Source of the DNA: Anderseniella sp963787895
GTDB lineage: Bacteria; Pseudomonadota; Alphaproteobacteria; Rhizobiales; Aestuariivirgaceae
Assembly (NCBI GenBank): GCA_963787895.1
Contig: CAWBEX010000002.1
Span: forward strand, 186,001-250,000
Reading direction: 5' to 3'
DNA length: 64,000 bases
Shown here: piece by piece, positions 17,431 to 25,681 of the stretch
Position numbering within the stretch: the stretch's first letter is position 1
How the letters are laid out: every line of letters begins with the position of its first letter
Notes under the pieces: generated by a model
Told to the model about the DNA's origin: nothing
Databases searched by the model: none
The model's input: only the letters and a program-made list of their open reading frames with translations
Made by a program: the position numbers and the translations under genes

Positions 17431-19727
17431 ACCTTGATCTCCTGCTCTTGCTGAGCTGCACGTTCCGCAAGGCGCAAAGCCTGGTCGCGTCCGGCGAGAT
17501 AGGGCTCAGGCCAAAGAGTGCTTTCATTGCCAGATGCAATGGCCGCATGCAGCGTCCAGTACGGGTCCGCAAGGTGCGGCCTGGCCAGACAGACAAGATC
17601 GGCCCGGCCCGCCATCAATATCGAGTTGACGTGATCAGCTTCGTAGATGTTCCCCACTGCCATGGTGGCTATACCAGCCTCATTGCGGATACGATCAGAA
17701 AACGGTGTCTGGAACATGCGGCCATAGACGGGTTTCGCCTGTGCCGAGGTTTGGCCTGCCGAAACATCGATGATATCGGCACCAGCTGTCTTGTAGGCCC
17801 TAGCAATCTCCACCGCATCTTCAGGTGTAACGCCCTCATCACCCATCCAGTCATTTGCCGAGATGCGGACCGAGAACGGCTTGTCTTCCGGCCATACGGC
17901 CCGCATGGCAGCGAACACCTCAAGCGGGTAGCGCAGGCGGTTTTCCAGCGAGCCGCCGTACTCGTCCTTGCGGCGGTTCGTAAGCGCAGTAATGAACGAA
18001 GACAGCAGATAGCCGTGGGCACAGTGCAATTCGATCATGTCAAAGCCGACCCGCCCGGCCATCTCAGCAGCATCGACGAACTGATCCCGGACCCGGTCCA
18101 TGTCGGCCCTGTCCATAGGTTTCGGCACCTGGTTGTCCGGCGACCAGGCCACGTCCGAGGCCGCCAGCACCGGCCAGTTTTCAGTAGGCAGCGGTTTGTC
18201 CATCCCCTCCCAGCCGACGCGGGTAGACCCTTTCGGACCTGAATGGCCGATCTGGCAGCAAATCTTCGCATCCGTCTCCGCATGCACAAAATCCACGATG
18301 CGTTTCCAGGCTGCTTCGTGGCCCGGAGCGTACAGTCCGGTGCATCCCGGCGTGATGCGGCCCTCGGCGCTGACACAGGTCATCTCGGTAAAAACCAGTC
18401 CGGCTCCGCCTTTGGCACGCTCGCCATAGTGAACCAGATGCCAGTCGGCAGGCATGCCCTCCACCGCCTTGTACTGGGCCATCGGCGAAACAACGACACG
18501 GTTCTTCAGTGTCATGCCTCGCAAACGATAAGGCGCAAACATCGGCGCGTTCACCTTTGCGTCAGGGCTGACCCCGGCCTGGGTCTGGAACCAGCGTTCG
18601 GCCTGTTCCATCCACTTCGGATCGCGCAGCCGCAGGTTCTCGTGGCTTATCCGCTGTGAGCGGGTGAGCAGTGAATAGTTGAACTGCACTGGATCCAGGC
18701 CGAAGTACCGCTCGACCTCCTCGAACCATTCCAGCGAATTGCGCGCAGCTGACTGAAGCCGCAACACCTGCAGGCGCCTTGCATCTTCGTATCTGGCAAA
18801 GGCTGCGGCCATATTCGGTTCAATGTGAAGGTATTCTGCCAGTGCCATTGCGCTTTCAAGAGCCAGCTTGGTACCTGATCCGATAGAGAAATGCGCACTT
18901 GCTGCCGCATCTCCCATCAGCACCAGATTCTCGTGGCTCCACCGCTCGCACAACACCCGCGGAAACCGAATCCAGGCCGAACCGCGCAGGTGCCCGGCGT
19001 TACTCATCAGCGAGTGGCCATCAAGGTGTTTTGCGAAGATGCGCTCGCAGGTGGCGATCGACTCTTGCTGGCTCATCTGCTCAAAACCAAACCGCTGGTA
19101 CGTTTCTTCGGAACATTCGATCAGGAATGTCGCCGTATTGGCGTCGAACTGGTAGGCGTGCACCCACATCCATCCATGTTCGGTTTGCTCGAAAATAAAG
19201 GTGAAGGCATCATCGAACTTCTGGTGAGTTCCGAGCCAGATGAAACGGCACTTGCGCACATCGATGTCCGGCTTGAACACATCAGCAAATCTGGAGCGCG
19301 CCTTTGAGTTGATGCCATCTGGCGCCACAACCAGATCGTAGGTGCCCATCAGTCCGTCTATGTCGTCAACCTCCATGGCGAACTGCAGATTGACGCCCAG
19401 ATCTCGTGCCCGCTGCTGCAGGATCTCCAGCAGCTTCATGCGTCCTATGCCGCAGAAGCCATGACCGGTAGAGACTTGCCTGGTCTCCTTGAACCACACG
19501 GCAATGTCGTCCCAGTAGGCGAAGTGACTGCGGATCCGCTCAGCGCTCACCGGGTCATTGGCCGCCAGGTTATCGAGTGTTTCGTCAGATAGCACTACAC
19601 CCCAGCCAAATGTATCATCCGGCTTGTTGCGCTCGAACACAGTGACGTCGTGAGCGCCATTGCGCAGCTTCATCGAAATGGCAAAATAGAGACCCGCCGG
19701 GCCACCACCGAGACAGGCAATTTTCAT
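17427..19727 (-). CDS. anthraniloyl-CoA monooxygenase/reductase (two-flavin fusion)
   Basis: A 766-aa fusion. Residues 1 to about 375 are a class-A FAD aromatic hydroxylase: LGGGPAGLYF near the N-terminus, VVAPDGINS, and the second FAD motif MGDAAASAHFSIGSG (around 272). Residues about 394-760 are an OYE-type FMN reductase (NRVVVSPMAQY, HYGERAKGG, ELHCAHGYLLSSF, NRRKDEYGGSLENR). This architecture is that of 2-aminobenzoyl-CoA monooxygenase/reductase and of salicyloyl-CoA 5-hydroxylase homologs. The anthranilate enzyme hydroxylates C5 and reduces the ring, giving 2-amino-5-oxo-cyclohex-1-ene-carboxyl-CoA. The ATG at 19727 is preferred; the 19 upstream codons run into the operator. First gene of a nine-gene operon. 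Salicyloyl-CoA as substrate is the main alternative; the ligase and RidA favour anthranilate. Confidence 0.88.
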   Translation of the reverse strand: MKIACLGGGPAGLYFAISMKLRNGAHDVTVFERNKPDDTFGWGVVLSDETLDNLAANDPVSAERIRSHFAYWDDIAVWFKETRQVSTGHGFCGIGRMKLLEILQQRARDLGVNLQFAMEVDDIDGLMGTYDLVVAPDGINSKARSRFADVFKPDIDVRKCRFIWLGTHQKFDDAFTFIFEQTEHGWMWVHAYQFDANTATFLIECSEETYQRFGFEQMSQQESIATCERIFAKHLDGHSLMSNAGHLRGSAWIRFPRVLCERWSHENLVLMGDAAASAHFSIGSGTKLALESAMALAEYLHIEPNMAAAFARYEDARRLQVLRLQSAARNSLEWFEEVERYFGLDPVQFNYSLLTRSQRISHENLRLRDPKWMEQAERWFQTQAGVSPDAKVNAPMFAPYRLRGMTLKNRVVVSPMAQYKAVEGMPADWHLVHYGERAKGGAGLVFTEMTCVSAEGRITPGCTGLYAPGHEAAWKRIVDFVHAETDAKICCQIGHSGPKGSTRVGWEGMDKPLPTENWPVLAASDVAWSPDNQVPKPMDRADMDRVRDQFVDAAEMAGRVGFDMIELHCAHGYLLSSFITALTNRRKDEYGGSLENRLRYPLEVFAAMRAVWPEDKPFSVRISANDWMGDEGVTPEDAVEIARAYKTAGADIIDVSAGQTSAQAKPVYGRMFQTPFSDRIRNEAGIATMAVGNIYEADHVNSILMAGRADLVCLARPHLADPYWTLHAAIASGNESTLWPEPYLAGRDQALRLAERAAQQEQEIKV

Positions 19728-19767
19728 CTGACCTTCACCACGCACCCCGGTTGCTGATATAGTATTT

Positions 19768-19798
19768 ACTTTAAACATAAACATTATTTGTTTAAAGT
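19768..19798 (-). promoter_or_regulatory. probable MarR operator overlapping the operon promoter
   Basis: A perfect 10-bp inverted repeat ACTTTAAACA (19768-19777) / TGTTTAAAGT (19789-19798) with an 11-base centre, containing a second nested repeat TAAACA-N5-TGTTTA (19778-19794). It lies 41-71 bases upstream of the monooxygenase ATG. On the minus strand CTTGAA and TTTATG boxes 17 bases apart overlap it, so bound repressor would block polymerase. The length and AT-rich symmetric shape fit MarR dimers. No binding data. Confidence 0.65.
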
Positions 19799-19901
19799 TT
19801 CAAGACCCGTCCGGAATGGACAACTCAACTCACCATGGGTGCTGTATGGACCGCAATGACCAGCCCCCTAGCGCAGGCCGGGTTCAAGACCCCATGCAAG
19901 T

Positions 19902-20954
19902 TCAGTTCGATCCGGCAACCAGGTCACTTTGATAAGCAAAGATGGCTGGCAATCCGCCTGTGTGAATGAACGCAGCGGTCTGGTCTTGCGTGATCACATT
20001 CTGTTCGATCAGGGCAATCAAGCCGGCCAAGGCGCGACCGGTATAAACCGGGTCCAGGAGCATGCCCTCGTCCAGAGCAGCATATTCCATCGCGCTTCTC
20101 ACCATCTTGTTCAATTGTCCGTAACCGGGATGAAACGTACTGTCATCAACGCTGATATCATTGGCAGTGATCTCATAGCTGGCTCCGAGCATGTTGCAAA
20201 TCTGCTGCGAGCGCTTGTGTATTCTCGGTCCTTGTTCAGCAGCAGGACGCCGCACACATATGCCGTGAACAGGTACCTGCCAGCCAATTGTTCTGGCCCC
20301 TGCAAGAAGGCCGGCATGGGTCAACCCGCTACCTGAACCCAGCACGATATGGTCAGGCATCCGGCCAAGGGCCTTATACTGAAGGAACAGTTCGGCGGCT
20401 GCACGCGCATACCCAAGGCCACCAAGTGGAGGGTGGTCAGCTCCAAGATGTATGACAAACGGAGATTTACCGGCGCGGCGCAAATCATCTGCCAGGCAAT
20501 CCAGATTTGCATCGGCGGCGGCTTCGTCCTGATTGCCCGTGTAGTAGTAAATCGTTGCACCCAGAAGCTGGTTCAGCAAAACATTGCCGGACAGATTGTA
20601 CCCAGCATCATCTCTTGGCACCCGGCTTTCCAACTGTATGTGCGGGTCCAGCCCCAGCTTTCGGGCGCTGGCCGCACACAACCGCACAAAATTCGATTGA
20701 ACCGCGCCGGTTATCAAAACGGTATCAGCATTCTGCGCAACGGCTTCGCCCAGATAATACTCCAGCTGCCGGACCTTGTTGCCGCCCATTGCGACCGGCA
20801 GCAGGTCATCGCGTTTGACTTCAAGGTGAATGCCGAGCCGTTTGCCAAGCCGGGCTAGCGGTTCGATGTCGGTCGGGGAGGAAAACAGTTTTGCTCGTGG
20901 ATAGGCTGCCAGTCCGGGCAGGAGCTCCAACTCAGTTATGGAATTTTCGGACAT
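19902..20954 (-). CDS. D-cysteine desulfhydrase / ACC deaminase-family PLP enzyme
   Basis: A 350-aa fold-type II PLP enzyme. KRDDLLPVAMGGNKVRQLEY has the PLP-lysine (Lys in GGNKVR), GAVQSNFVRLCAA is the substrate loop, and GSGSGLTHAGLLAG is the PLP-phosphate loop; the C-terminus has the usual HTGGLPAIFAY. This group includes D-cysteine desulfhydrase, ACC deaminase and L-cysteate sulfo-lyase (CuyA), which sequence alone does not separate safely. The ATG at 20954 has GTGAGGAAT in front and is preferred over the GTG at 20966. It is downstream of and co-directional with a polar amino-acid importer (about 70 bases from its ATPase), suggesting uptake and deamination/desulfuration of a D- or sulfur-containing amino acid. 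Confidence 0.85.
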   Translation of the reverse strand: MSENSITELELLPGLAAYPRAKLFSSPTDIEPLARLGKRLGIHLEVKRDDLLPVAMGGNKVRQLEYYLGEAVAQNADTVLITGAVQSNFVRLCAASARKLGLDPHIQLESRVPRDDAGYNLSGNVLLNQLLGATIYYYTGNQDEAAADANLDCLADDLRRAGKSPFVIHLGADHPPLGGLGYARAAAELFLQYKALGRMPDHIVLGSGSGLTHAGLLAGARTIGWQVPVHGICVRRPAAEQGPRIHKRSQQICNMLGASYEITANDISVDDSTFHPGYGQLNKMVRSAMEYAALDEGMLLDPVYTGRALAGLIALIEQNVITQDQTAAFIHTGGLPAIFAYQSDLVAGSN

Positions 20955-21024
20955 CGGATTCCTCACTCAAGACCACTCGTTGCGACATGCACGAGGTTTA
21001 CTGGCCACGTTTGCTCGGCAAGAT

Positions 21025-21753
21025 TCAGTGATTGAGGATCTTGGACAGGAACTCCTGCGCGCGTTCGCTGCGCGGAGAGCCAAAGAACTCCTGTGAGGTG
21101 GCGTCTTCGACGATTTCGCCATGATCCATGAAAACAACCCGGTCAGCCACTTTTCTGGCAAATCCCATTTCATGGGTGACAACCATCATTGTCATTCCCT
21201 CCTTGGCCAGTTGTACCATTACGTCCAGCACCTCGTTGATCATCTCGGGGTCCAGTGCCGAGGTTGGTTCATCGAACAGCATGGCCATCGGCTCCATAGC
21301 CAGGCCACGGGCAATCGCTACGCGTTGTTGCTGACCGCCGGACAATTGCGAAGGGTGCTTGCTGGCATGTTCGGCAAGACCGACACGATCAAGCAGCGCC
21401 AGTGCCTTTTCTTCCGCTTCAGCAGGCGTTCTGCCGAGCACCTTGATCTGCCCGAGTTTGATGTTTTCCGTTACATTCATATGTGGGAAAAGTTCAAAAT
21501 TTTGGAACACCATACCGATTTTTGCACGCATCTGATCGAGGTTCGTGGATTTCGCAGTTATGCTTGTCCCGGCCACTGTAATCTCGCCGCTGTCAATTGG
21601 TTCCAAGCCGTTGACAGTTTTGATCAGGGTGCTTTTGCCCGAACCTGATGGTCCGCAAACTACGATGACCTCGCCCTTGGCCACGCTGAGCGTACAGTCC
21701 TTCAGGACCTGAAATTTCCCATACCATTTGCTGACGGATTTCATTTCGATCAT
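21025..21753 (-). CDS. polar amino-acid ABC transporter, ATP-binding protein
   Basis: A 242-aa GlnQ/HisP-type ATPase: Walker A GPSGSGKST (residues 34-42), Q-loop in MVFQNFELFPHMNV, signature LSGGQQQRVAIARG, Walker B AMLFDEPTSALDP and switch His in VVTHEMGFA. The start overlaps the preceding permease stop by 4 bases. Energises import at the inner membrane together with the two permeases and the binding protein upstream. Confidence 0.95.
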   Translation of the reverse strand: MIEMKSVSKWYGKFQVLKDCTLSVAKGEVIVVCGPSGSGKSTLIKTVNGLEPIDSGEITVAGTSITAKSTNLDQMRAKIGMVFQNFELFPHMNVTENIKLGQIKVLGRTPAEAEEKALALLDRVGLAEHASKHPSQLSGGQQQRVAIARGLAMEPMAMLFDEPTSALDPEMINEVLDVMVQLAKEGMTMMVVTHEMGFARKVADRVVFMDHGEIVEDATSQEFFGSPRSERAQEFLSKILNH

Positions 21754-22406
21754 GTTGCGAGCCTTTTTTGCAGGAACCGGACGCCCATGGACGCAATGAA
21801 GCAGAAGACGAAGTACACCACGGCGACGAAGAGAAACATTTCGACCAGTTTTTGATCTCGATTAGCCACGATTTCAGCACTGACAAGGAAGTCACGCAGA
21901 CCAACAACATAAACCAATGACGTATCCTGAAAGAGGATTATGGCCTGGGTCAGCAGGATTGGTGTCATGGCGCGGAAAGCCTGGGGCAGCACCACATAGC
22001 GCATGCCTTGAGCATAGGTCAGGCCAATTGCGCGTGCCGCAGCCAACTGCCCCGGGCGCACAGAATTTATGCCAGCGCGGATGATTTCGGAATAATAGGC
22101 CGCTTCGAACAATATGAATGCCACAAGCACCGAAGAGAACGCGCCCACCGGCCGCCCCAGGATTAACGGCACCAGGAAGAACAGCCAGAAGATCACCAGG
22201 ATCAACGGCAAGGAACGGAAAAAGTTCACATAAGCAGCTGCCACATGCATCAACACTGGTACCTTGGCGATACGCAGCAGCGCAAGAAAGGTGCCCAGGA
22301 CGATACCGCCACAAATGGCCAAACCGGTCAGCAGGAAGGTCATCTTCATGCCTTCCCAAAGCAGGGAAGCATTGGCTGGGATTACAGAGAAATCGAGGTC
22401 GAACAT
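21750..22406 (-). CDS. polar amino-acid ABC transporter permease
   Basis: A 218-aa HisM/GlnP-type inner-membrane permease. Hydrophobic segments, the conserved FFRSLPLILVIFWLFF, and the cytoplasmic EAA loop (IIRAGINSVRPGQLAAARAIGL) that docks on the ATPase are visible. Its start shares one base with the stop of the other permease at 22406. Pairs with the neighbouring permease as a heterodimer. Confidence 0.94.
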   Translation of the reverse strand: MFDLDFSVIPANASLLWEGMKMTFLLTGLAICGGIVLGTFLALLRIAKVPVLMHVAAAYVNFFRSLPLILVIFWLFFLVPLILGRPVGAFSSVLVAFILFEAAYYSEIIRAGINSVRPGQLAAARAIGLTYAQGMRYVVLPQAFRAMTPILLTQAIILFQDTSLVYVVGLRDFLVSAEIVANRDQKLVEMFLFVAVVYFVFCFIASMGVRFLQKRLAT

Positions 22407-23143
22407 TATGCGGCCCCTTTCGAGAAGGTGCCCGGCAAGGCTGTGCGCCTGTCTACCAGACGCATCAGTGCCATTACGGTGAATGTCACCATCGAATACA
22501 CTATGGTTGCAGCGGTAAACGCCTCAAACCCCTGAAAGGTGTATTCCTCGATCTGGCGGGTCATTGCGGTCAGCTCAACCACGCCGATGGTCAACGCAAG
22601 CGAGGACTGTTTGAAGATCGTGAGGAATTCGCTGGTCAAAGGCGGAATGATTATGCGGTACGCGTTAGGCAACAGAATGTAGCGATAGACCTGCACCTCG
22701 CTCATTCCTATGGCGCGTCCAGCTTGTCGCTGTTCAAGGCCGACGGCCTCAATACCCGATCGGACCTGTTCGCAAACCCTAGACGCAGTATACAACCCGA
22801 TGGCTACTACGGCCGTTGTCAGTGCAGGGAATGGCATGTCCCGCTTGACCCAACGCGACCAATCATCCGGGAGCAATTCAGGAAATACAAAGTACCACAG
22901 GAACAACTGCACCAGCAGTGGGATATTGCGGAAGATTTCAACGTAGGTTGTGGCAATGGCACGCAGGATCGGGTTCGATGCCGTGCGGAATACTCCGAGA
23001 ATTGAGCCGAGAGAAAAGGCGATAATCCATGCCAGAATTGATATCAGGAGTGTCCAACCGAGACCGGAAATGATCCATCCAAGGTACGGGTCGCGAAACA
23101 GAATTCCCCAGTCCCAATTGTAGTTCACTTTCAAACCCCTCAA
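22406..23143 (-). CDS. polar amino-acid ABC transporter permease
   Basis: A 245-aa HisQ/GltJ-type permease. TVEIFRNIPLL-like sequence (YVEIFRNIPLLVQLF) and the EAA loop VRSGIEAVGLEQRQAGRAIGM are present. The N-terminal WDWGILFRDPYLGWI is typical of glutamate/aspartate-type first permeases. It follows the binding protein after a 56-base gap containing an attenuator-like hairpin and is translationally coupled to the second permease. Confidence 0.94.
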   Translation of the reverse strand: MRGLKVNYNWDWGILFRDPYLGWIISGLGWTLLISILAWIIAFSLGSILGVFRTASNPILRAIATTYVEIFRNIPLLVQLFLWYFVFPELLPDDWSRWVKRDMPFPALTTAVVAIGLYTASRVCEQVRSGIEAVGLEQRQAGRAIGMSEVQVYRYILLPNAYRIIIPPLTSEFLTIFKQSSLALTIGVVELTAMTRQIEEYTFQGFEAFTAATIVYSMVTFTVMALMRLVDRRTALPGTFSKGAA

Positions 23144-23151
23144 TATTCAGT

Positions 23152-23179
23152 GCCAGAGCGGGGCCTGACCCGCCCTGGC
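23152..23179 (-). terminator. attenuator-like hairpin between binding protein and permeases
   Basis: GCCAGGGCGGG / CCCGCTCTGGC (minus-strand sense; 23169-23179 with 23152-23162), one G-T wobble-type pair, six-base loop, no U-tract. Such intergenic hairpins in ABC importer operons protect the upstream binding-protein mRNA or partly terminate it, raising the binding-protein:permease ratio. Confidence 0.5.
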
Positions 23180-23199
23180 TGACTGGTTCCGAGTTCAGA

Positions 23200-24087
23200 T
23201 TATTCCGGCAGCGCCTGTACTTCGAAGGCGGTGCGCAGAGTATCAGACAGCGGCATATTGATATTGGTCGGGCCTGGTTCAAACCATTTGGCATAGATTT
23301 TTGCCATTTCGCCTGAACGCATCAGACCGGCAATCGTTGCACGGCCCAAGCGCTCAAAGGTTGAATCGTTGCGCTGAACCATCAGTGCATAGGGGTCAAA
23401 TGACAGAAAGCGGCCGGTTACCTGGTAGGCTGAAGGATCCTTTGATTTTGAGATCAGCCCGTAGAGCAGCACGTCATCCGAACCATAGGCGTCAATTCGA
23501 TCCGTCTCCAATGCCAGCCAGCCCTGGCTGTGGTCCTTGACCGGAACAACTTTAATGTCCAGGCCACCAGCTTCAATCGCGGCCTTGATAGCTTTTTCAT
23601 TGGTCGTGCCTGATGACAGACCGATGACCTTGCCGGCCATATCTTCGAGTTCAGTAATGCCCGAATTCTTTTTGGACGCAATCTTCGTGCCGGTGATGAA
23701 CGTGGTGGGCAAATACTCGACCTGCAACTGGCGTGTCAGATTGTTTGTTGTGGATCCGCATTCCATGTCGATCGTACCGTTGGCAATCAGCGGAATGCGG
23801 GTCTGACCAGTGACCGGCACATATTTGACCTCAAGTTTGTCAACTGCGAGTTCGGCCTTGATGGCGTCAACTATCTTCAGACACAAGTCGATGGAATATC
23901 CAACCGGTTCATTGTTGTCGCCAATATAGGAAAATGGAATTGAGGTTTCCCGGTGACCAATGTTCACGACACCGCGCTCCTGTATGCGCTTCAGTGTGGG
24001 GCTGTCACCTGCATCTGCAAATGCCTCAATCGAGAGGCTGACCGCCGCCACGGCAGCCATCGCTAACATCAAAACTCTACTCTTCAT
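23200..24087 (-). CDS. polar amino-acid ABC transporter substrate-binding protein
   Basis: A 295-aa periplasmic binding protein with a signal peptide (MKSRVLMLAMAAVAAVSLSIEAFA, cleavage about residue 24). The family pattern is clear: GVVNIGHRETSIPFSYI, PVGYSIDLCLKIVDAI, IDMECGSTTNNLTRQ, and a late lobe with GRFLSFDPYALMV. It resembles GltI-type glutamate/aspartate binders more than GlnH, but the specificity is not assignable. First gene of the operon, with AAGGGAGAA in front of the ATG. Confidence 0.93.
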   Translation of the reverse strand: MKSRVLMLAMAAVAAVSLSIEAFADAGDSPTLKRIQERGVVNIGHRETSIPFSYIGDNNEPVGYSIDLCLKIVDAIKAELAVDKLEVKYVPVTGQTRIPLIANGTIDMECGSTTNNLTRQLQVEYLPTTFITGTKIASKKNSGITELEDMAGKVIGLSSGTTNEKAIKAAIEAGGLDIKVVPVKDHSQGWLALETDRIDAYGSDDVLLYGLISKSKDPSAYQVTGRFLSFDPYALMVQRNDSTFERLGRATIAGLMRSGEMAKIYAKWFEPGPTNINMPLSDTLRTAFEVQALPE

Positions 24088-24319
24088 TGTAATATTCTCC
24101 CTTTTTGTATGTCTTCAAATCAGACCAAATTCGTCTTTTGACCAGCTTCGTTTGATTGGCCCGGTTTGAATGCTAGTGCATCCGGCGCCCTTGCCGCAAT
24201 GAAATGATATATCTGAGCGGGATTTTCTTCTGGAGTAATGTCATACGAGACAGGAAACCTTCTGTTTGGCAAAATAGATGTGATTTCAAGACCTGTTTTA
24301 AATTATCCAGATGGACTCT

Positions 24320-24336
24320 GTTCACTGATAGTGAAC
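24320..24336. promoter_or_regulatory. perfect palindrome, candidate operator
   Basis: GTTCACT-GAT-AGTGAAC, a 7-3-7 perfect inverted repeat about 235 bases upstream of the amino-acid binding-protein ATG and about 65 bases past the terminator of the other operon. Symmetry and length suit a dimeric HTH regulator, but no such regulator is adjacent. Confidence 0.4.
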
Positions 24337-24402
24337 TACAATTACTTTCATGTGCGGTTTGCCGGCACCAGTGCGAAAGCCACTGCCACCGGACAAGCGC
24401 GC

Positions 24403-24432
24403 AAAAAAATGACCGCCAGTGGGCTGGCGGCC
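24403..24432 (-). terminator. Rho-independent terminator of the HyuBA-Liv operon
   Basis: On the minus strand GGCCGCCAG-CCCA-CTGGCGGTC (24411-24432) followed by ATTTTTTTGC. A strong stem plus a seven-T tract, 27 bases past the binding-protein stop. This marks the end of the seven-gene operon. Confidence 0.88.
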
Positions 24433-24458
24433 ATAATTGTTGTGCACCTGATTGGCGC

Positions 24459-25649
24459 TTACTTGAGCAAAGCTTCCAGCGGAATTGGCTCACTGATTGT
24501 CCAGCTATCCACGATACCTGGTTTGCCCGCTTTCACCTCGGAAATGTGATAGCGACCGGTATTCTGGTGGTGCAGTTCAGATGTGAAGGTACGTGGGCCA
24601 AAAATGGTTGGCTCGTCTTTCATCTTTTCCAGCTCCGCAACAACGGCCGCTGTTTCGGTTGTTCCAGCGCGCTCGACCGCCTTGGCCCAAACGTCGATCA
24701 GAACGTAACCGGGATAAGTGTACTGTGTCGCGGGGCGCGCACCAAACTTCGCCTCATAGGCCTTGTTGAACTCTTCCACCTTTGGATCGGGATCGTCACC
24801 AAAGACAGAACCCTGCACCGGCACATAGAAGTCTGACAGATCTGGCACGGCATTCAGCCAGTAGCTGCCATCAACTCCAGAACCGTTCAGGATCTTTGAC
24901 TTGATGCCGGCGGCGCGGATTTGCTTCACCACAGAAGCAGCGCCCGGCATAACAGAGCAAAGCATGATCGCATCAGGTTCCTTGGCAAGGCTCTTGATGC
25001 GTGTGATCTGGGCTGCAACAGATGCGTCGTCGTTTTTGAAGGTGTCACGGCCCACGACTTCTGTGCCTTCAAGTTTTGGCTGCATCCAGTCAAAGCCGTC
25101 GCAAATGCCCTTGTTGTATTCAATCCAGGTGTCGAGCAGCACATAGAAAGATTTTACATCCTTCTTCTTGGCCGACCATTCAGCCATGGTTGCGCCCTGC
25201 ACGGCTGCAAGAACCGACGCCGAAAAGGAGGCTGGGCCAACACCCTGAATGCCAGCCTTGACGGATTCCGCACACAGGAAGAACGAGATTTTGCCCGCGG
25301 CCTGAGCAGCAAGCGCAGCGGGTGCGCCAAAGTCATAGTCACAGGAAACCACTACCATTTCCGCGCCCTTGTCGAGCACTTCAAGGCCGGCTTTTGCGCC
25401 TTCAGCACGGTCTGTCTTGGTGTCTGCTTCAACAACCTTTATCTGCTTGCCGAGAAGACCGCCTGCTGCATTGATCTCGTCAATACGAATAAGGGCGGCT
25501 TCACGGGCTGGCTTGTCATAGGCTTCCATCCAACCTGATTGGGCGGTTGCCATGCCGATTGTAATGTCTTCGGCAAATGCCAGCCCGGACCCGAGCAGCA
25601 TGGACGTGCCCGCAGCAAGAGCTGCCAGTTTTTTCGTTATACTCATCAT
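24459..25649 (-). CDS. Liv-type ABC transporter substrate-binding protein
   Basis: A 396-aa periplasmic binding protein of the amide/urea/branched-chain type (Peripla_BP_6). Signal peptide about 1-26 (core LAALAAGTSMLLGSGLAFA). N-lobe pattern ITIGMATAQSGWMEAYDKPAREA and INAAGGLLGKQIKVVEADTKTD is diagnostic. Unusually for a Liv operon it is the last gene, right before the terminator, and is separated from the permease by 32 bases. The ligand is unknown; context (HyuAB, PxpABC-like set) suggests a cyclic amide or urea derivative rather than leucine. Confidence 0.9.
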   Translation of the reverse strand: MMSITKKLAALAAGTSMLLGSGLAFAEDITIGMATAQSGWMEAYDKPAREAALIRIDEINAAGGLLGKQIKVVEADTKTDRAEGAKAGLEVLDKGAEMVVVSCDYDFGAPAALAAQAAGKISFFLCAESVKAGIQGVGPASFSASVLAAVQGATMAEWSAKKKDVKSFYVLLDTWIEYNKGICDGFDWMQPKLEGTEVVGRDTFKNDDASVAAQITRIKSLAKEPDAIMLCSVMPGAASVVKQIRAAGIKSKILNGSGVDGSYWLNAVPDLSDFYVPVQGSVFGDDPDPKVEEFNKAYEAKFGARPATQYTYPGYVLIDVWAKAVERAGTTETAAVVAELEKMKDEPTIFGPRTFTSELHHQNTGRYHISEVKAGKPGIVDSWTISEPIPLEALLK

Positions 25650-25681
25650 TTAGTCCTCCGTTGATAGACCACTCAGTGAAG

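Larger units (their letters stand above)
24088..24458. other. 371-base regulatory gap between two importer operons
   Basis: No gene. It contains the terminator of the Liv operon (24403-24432), a perfect palindrome (24320-24336), and, nearer the amino-acid binding protein, TCGTC-N4-GACCA (24131-24144), which resembles a GntR/FadR-type half-symmetric operator. It must include the promoter of the polar amino-acid operon. Short open frames on the plus strand here have no support. Confidence 0.6.

Noticed and set aside
24238..24549. 103-codon plus-strand open frame
   Set aside because: It spans a terminator and runs antisense into the Liv binding-protein gene; no domain.
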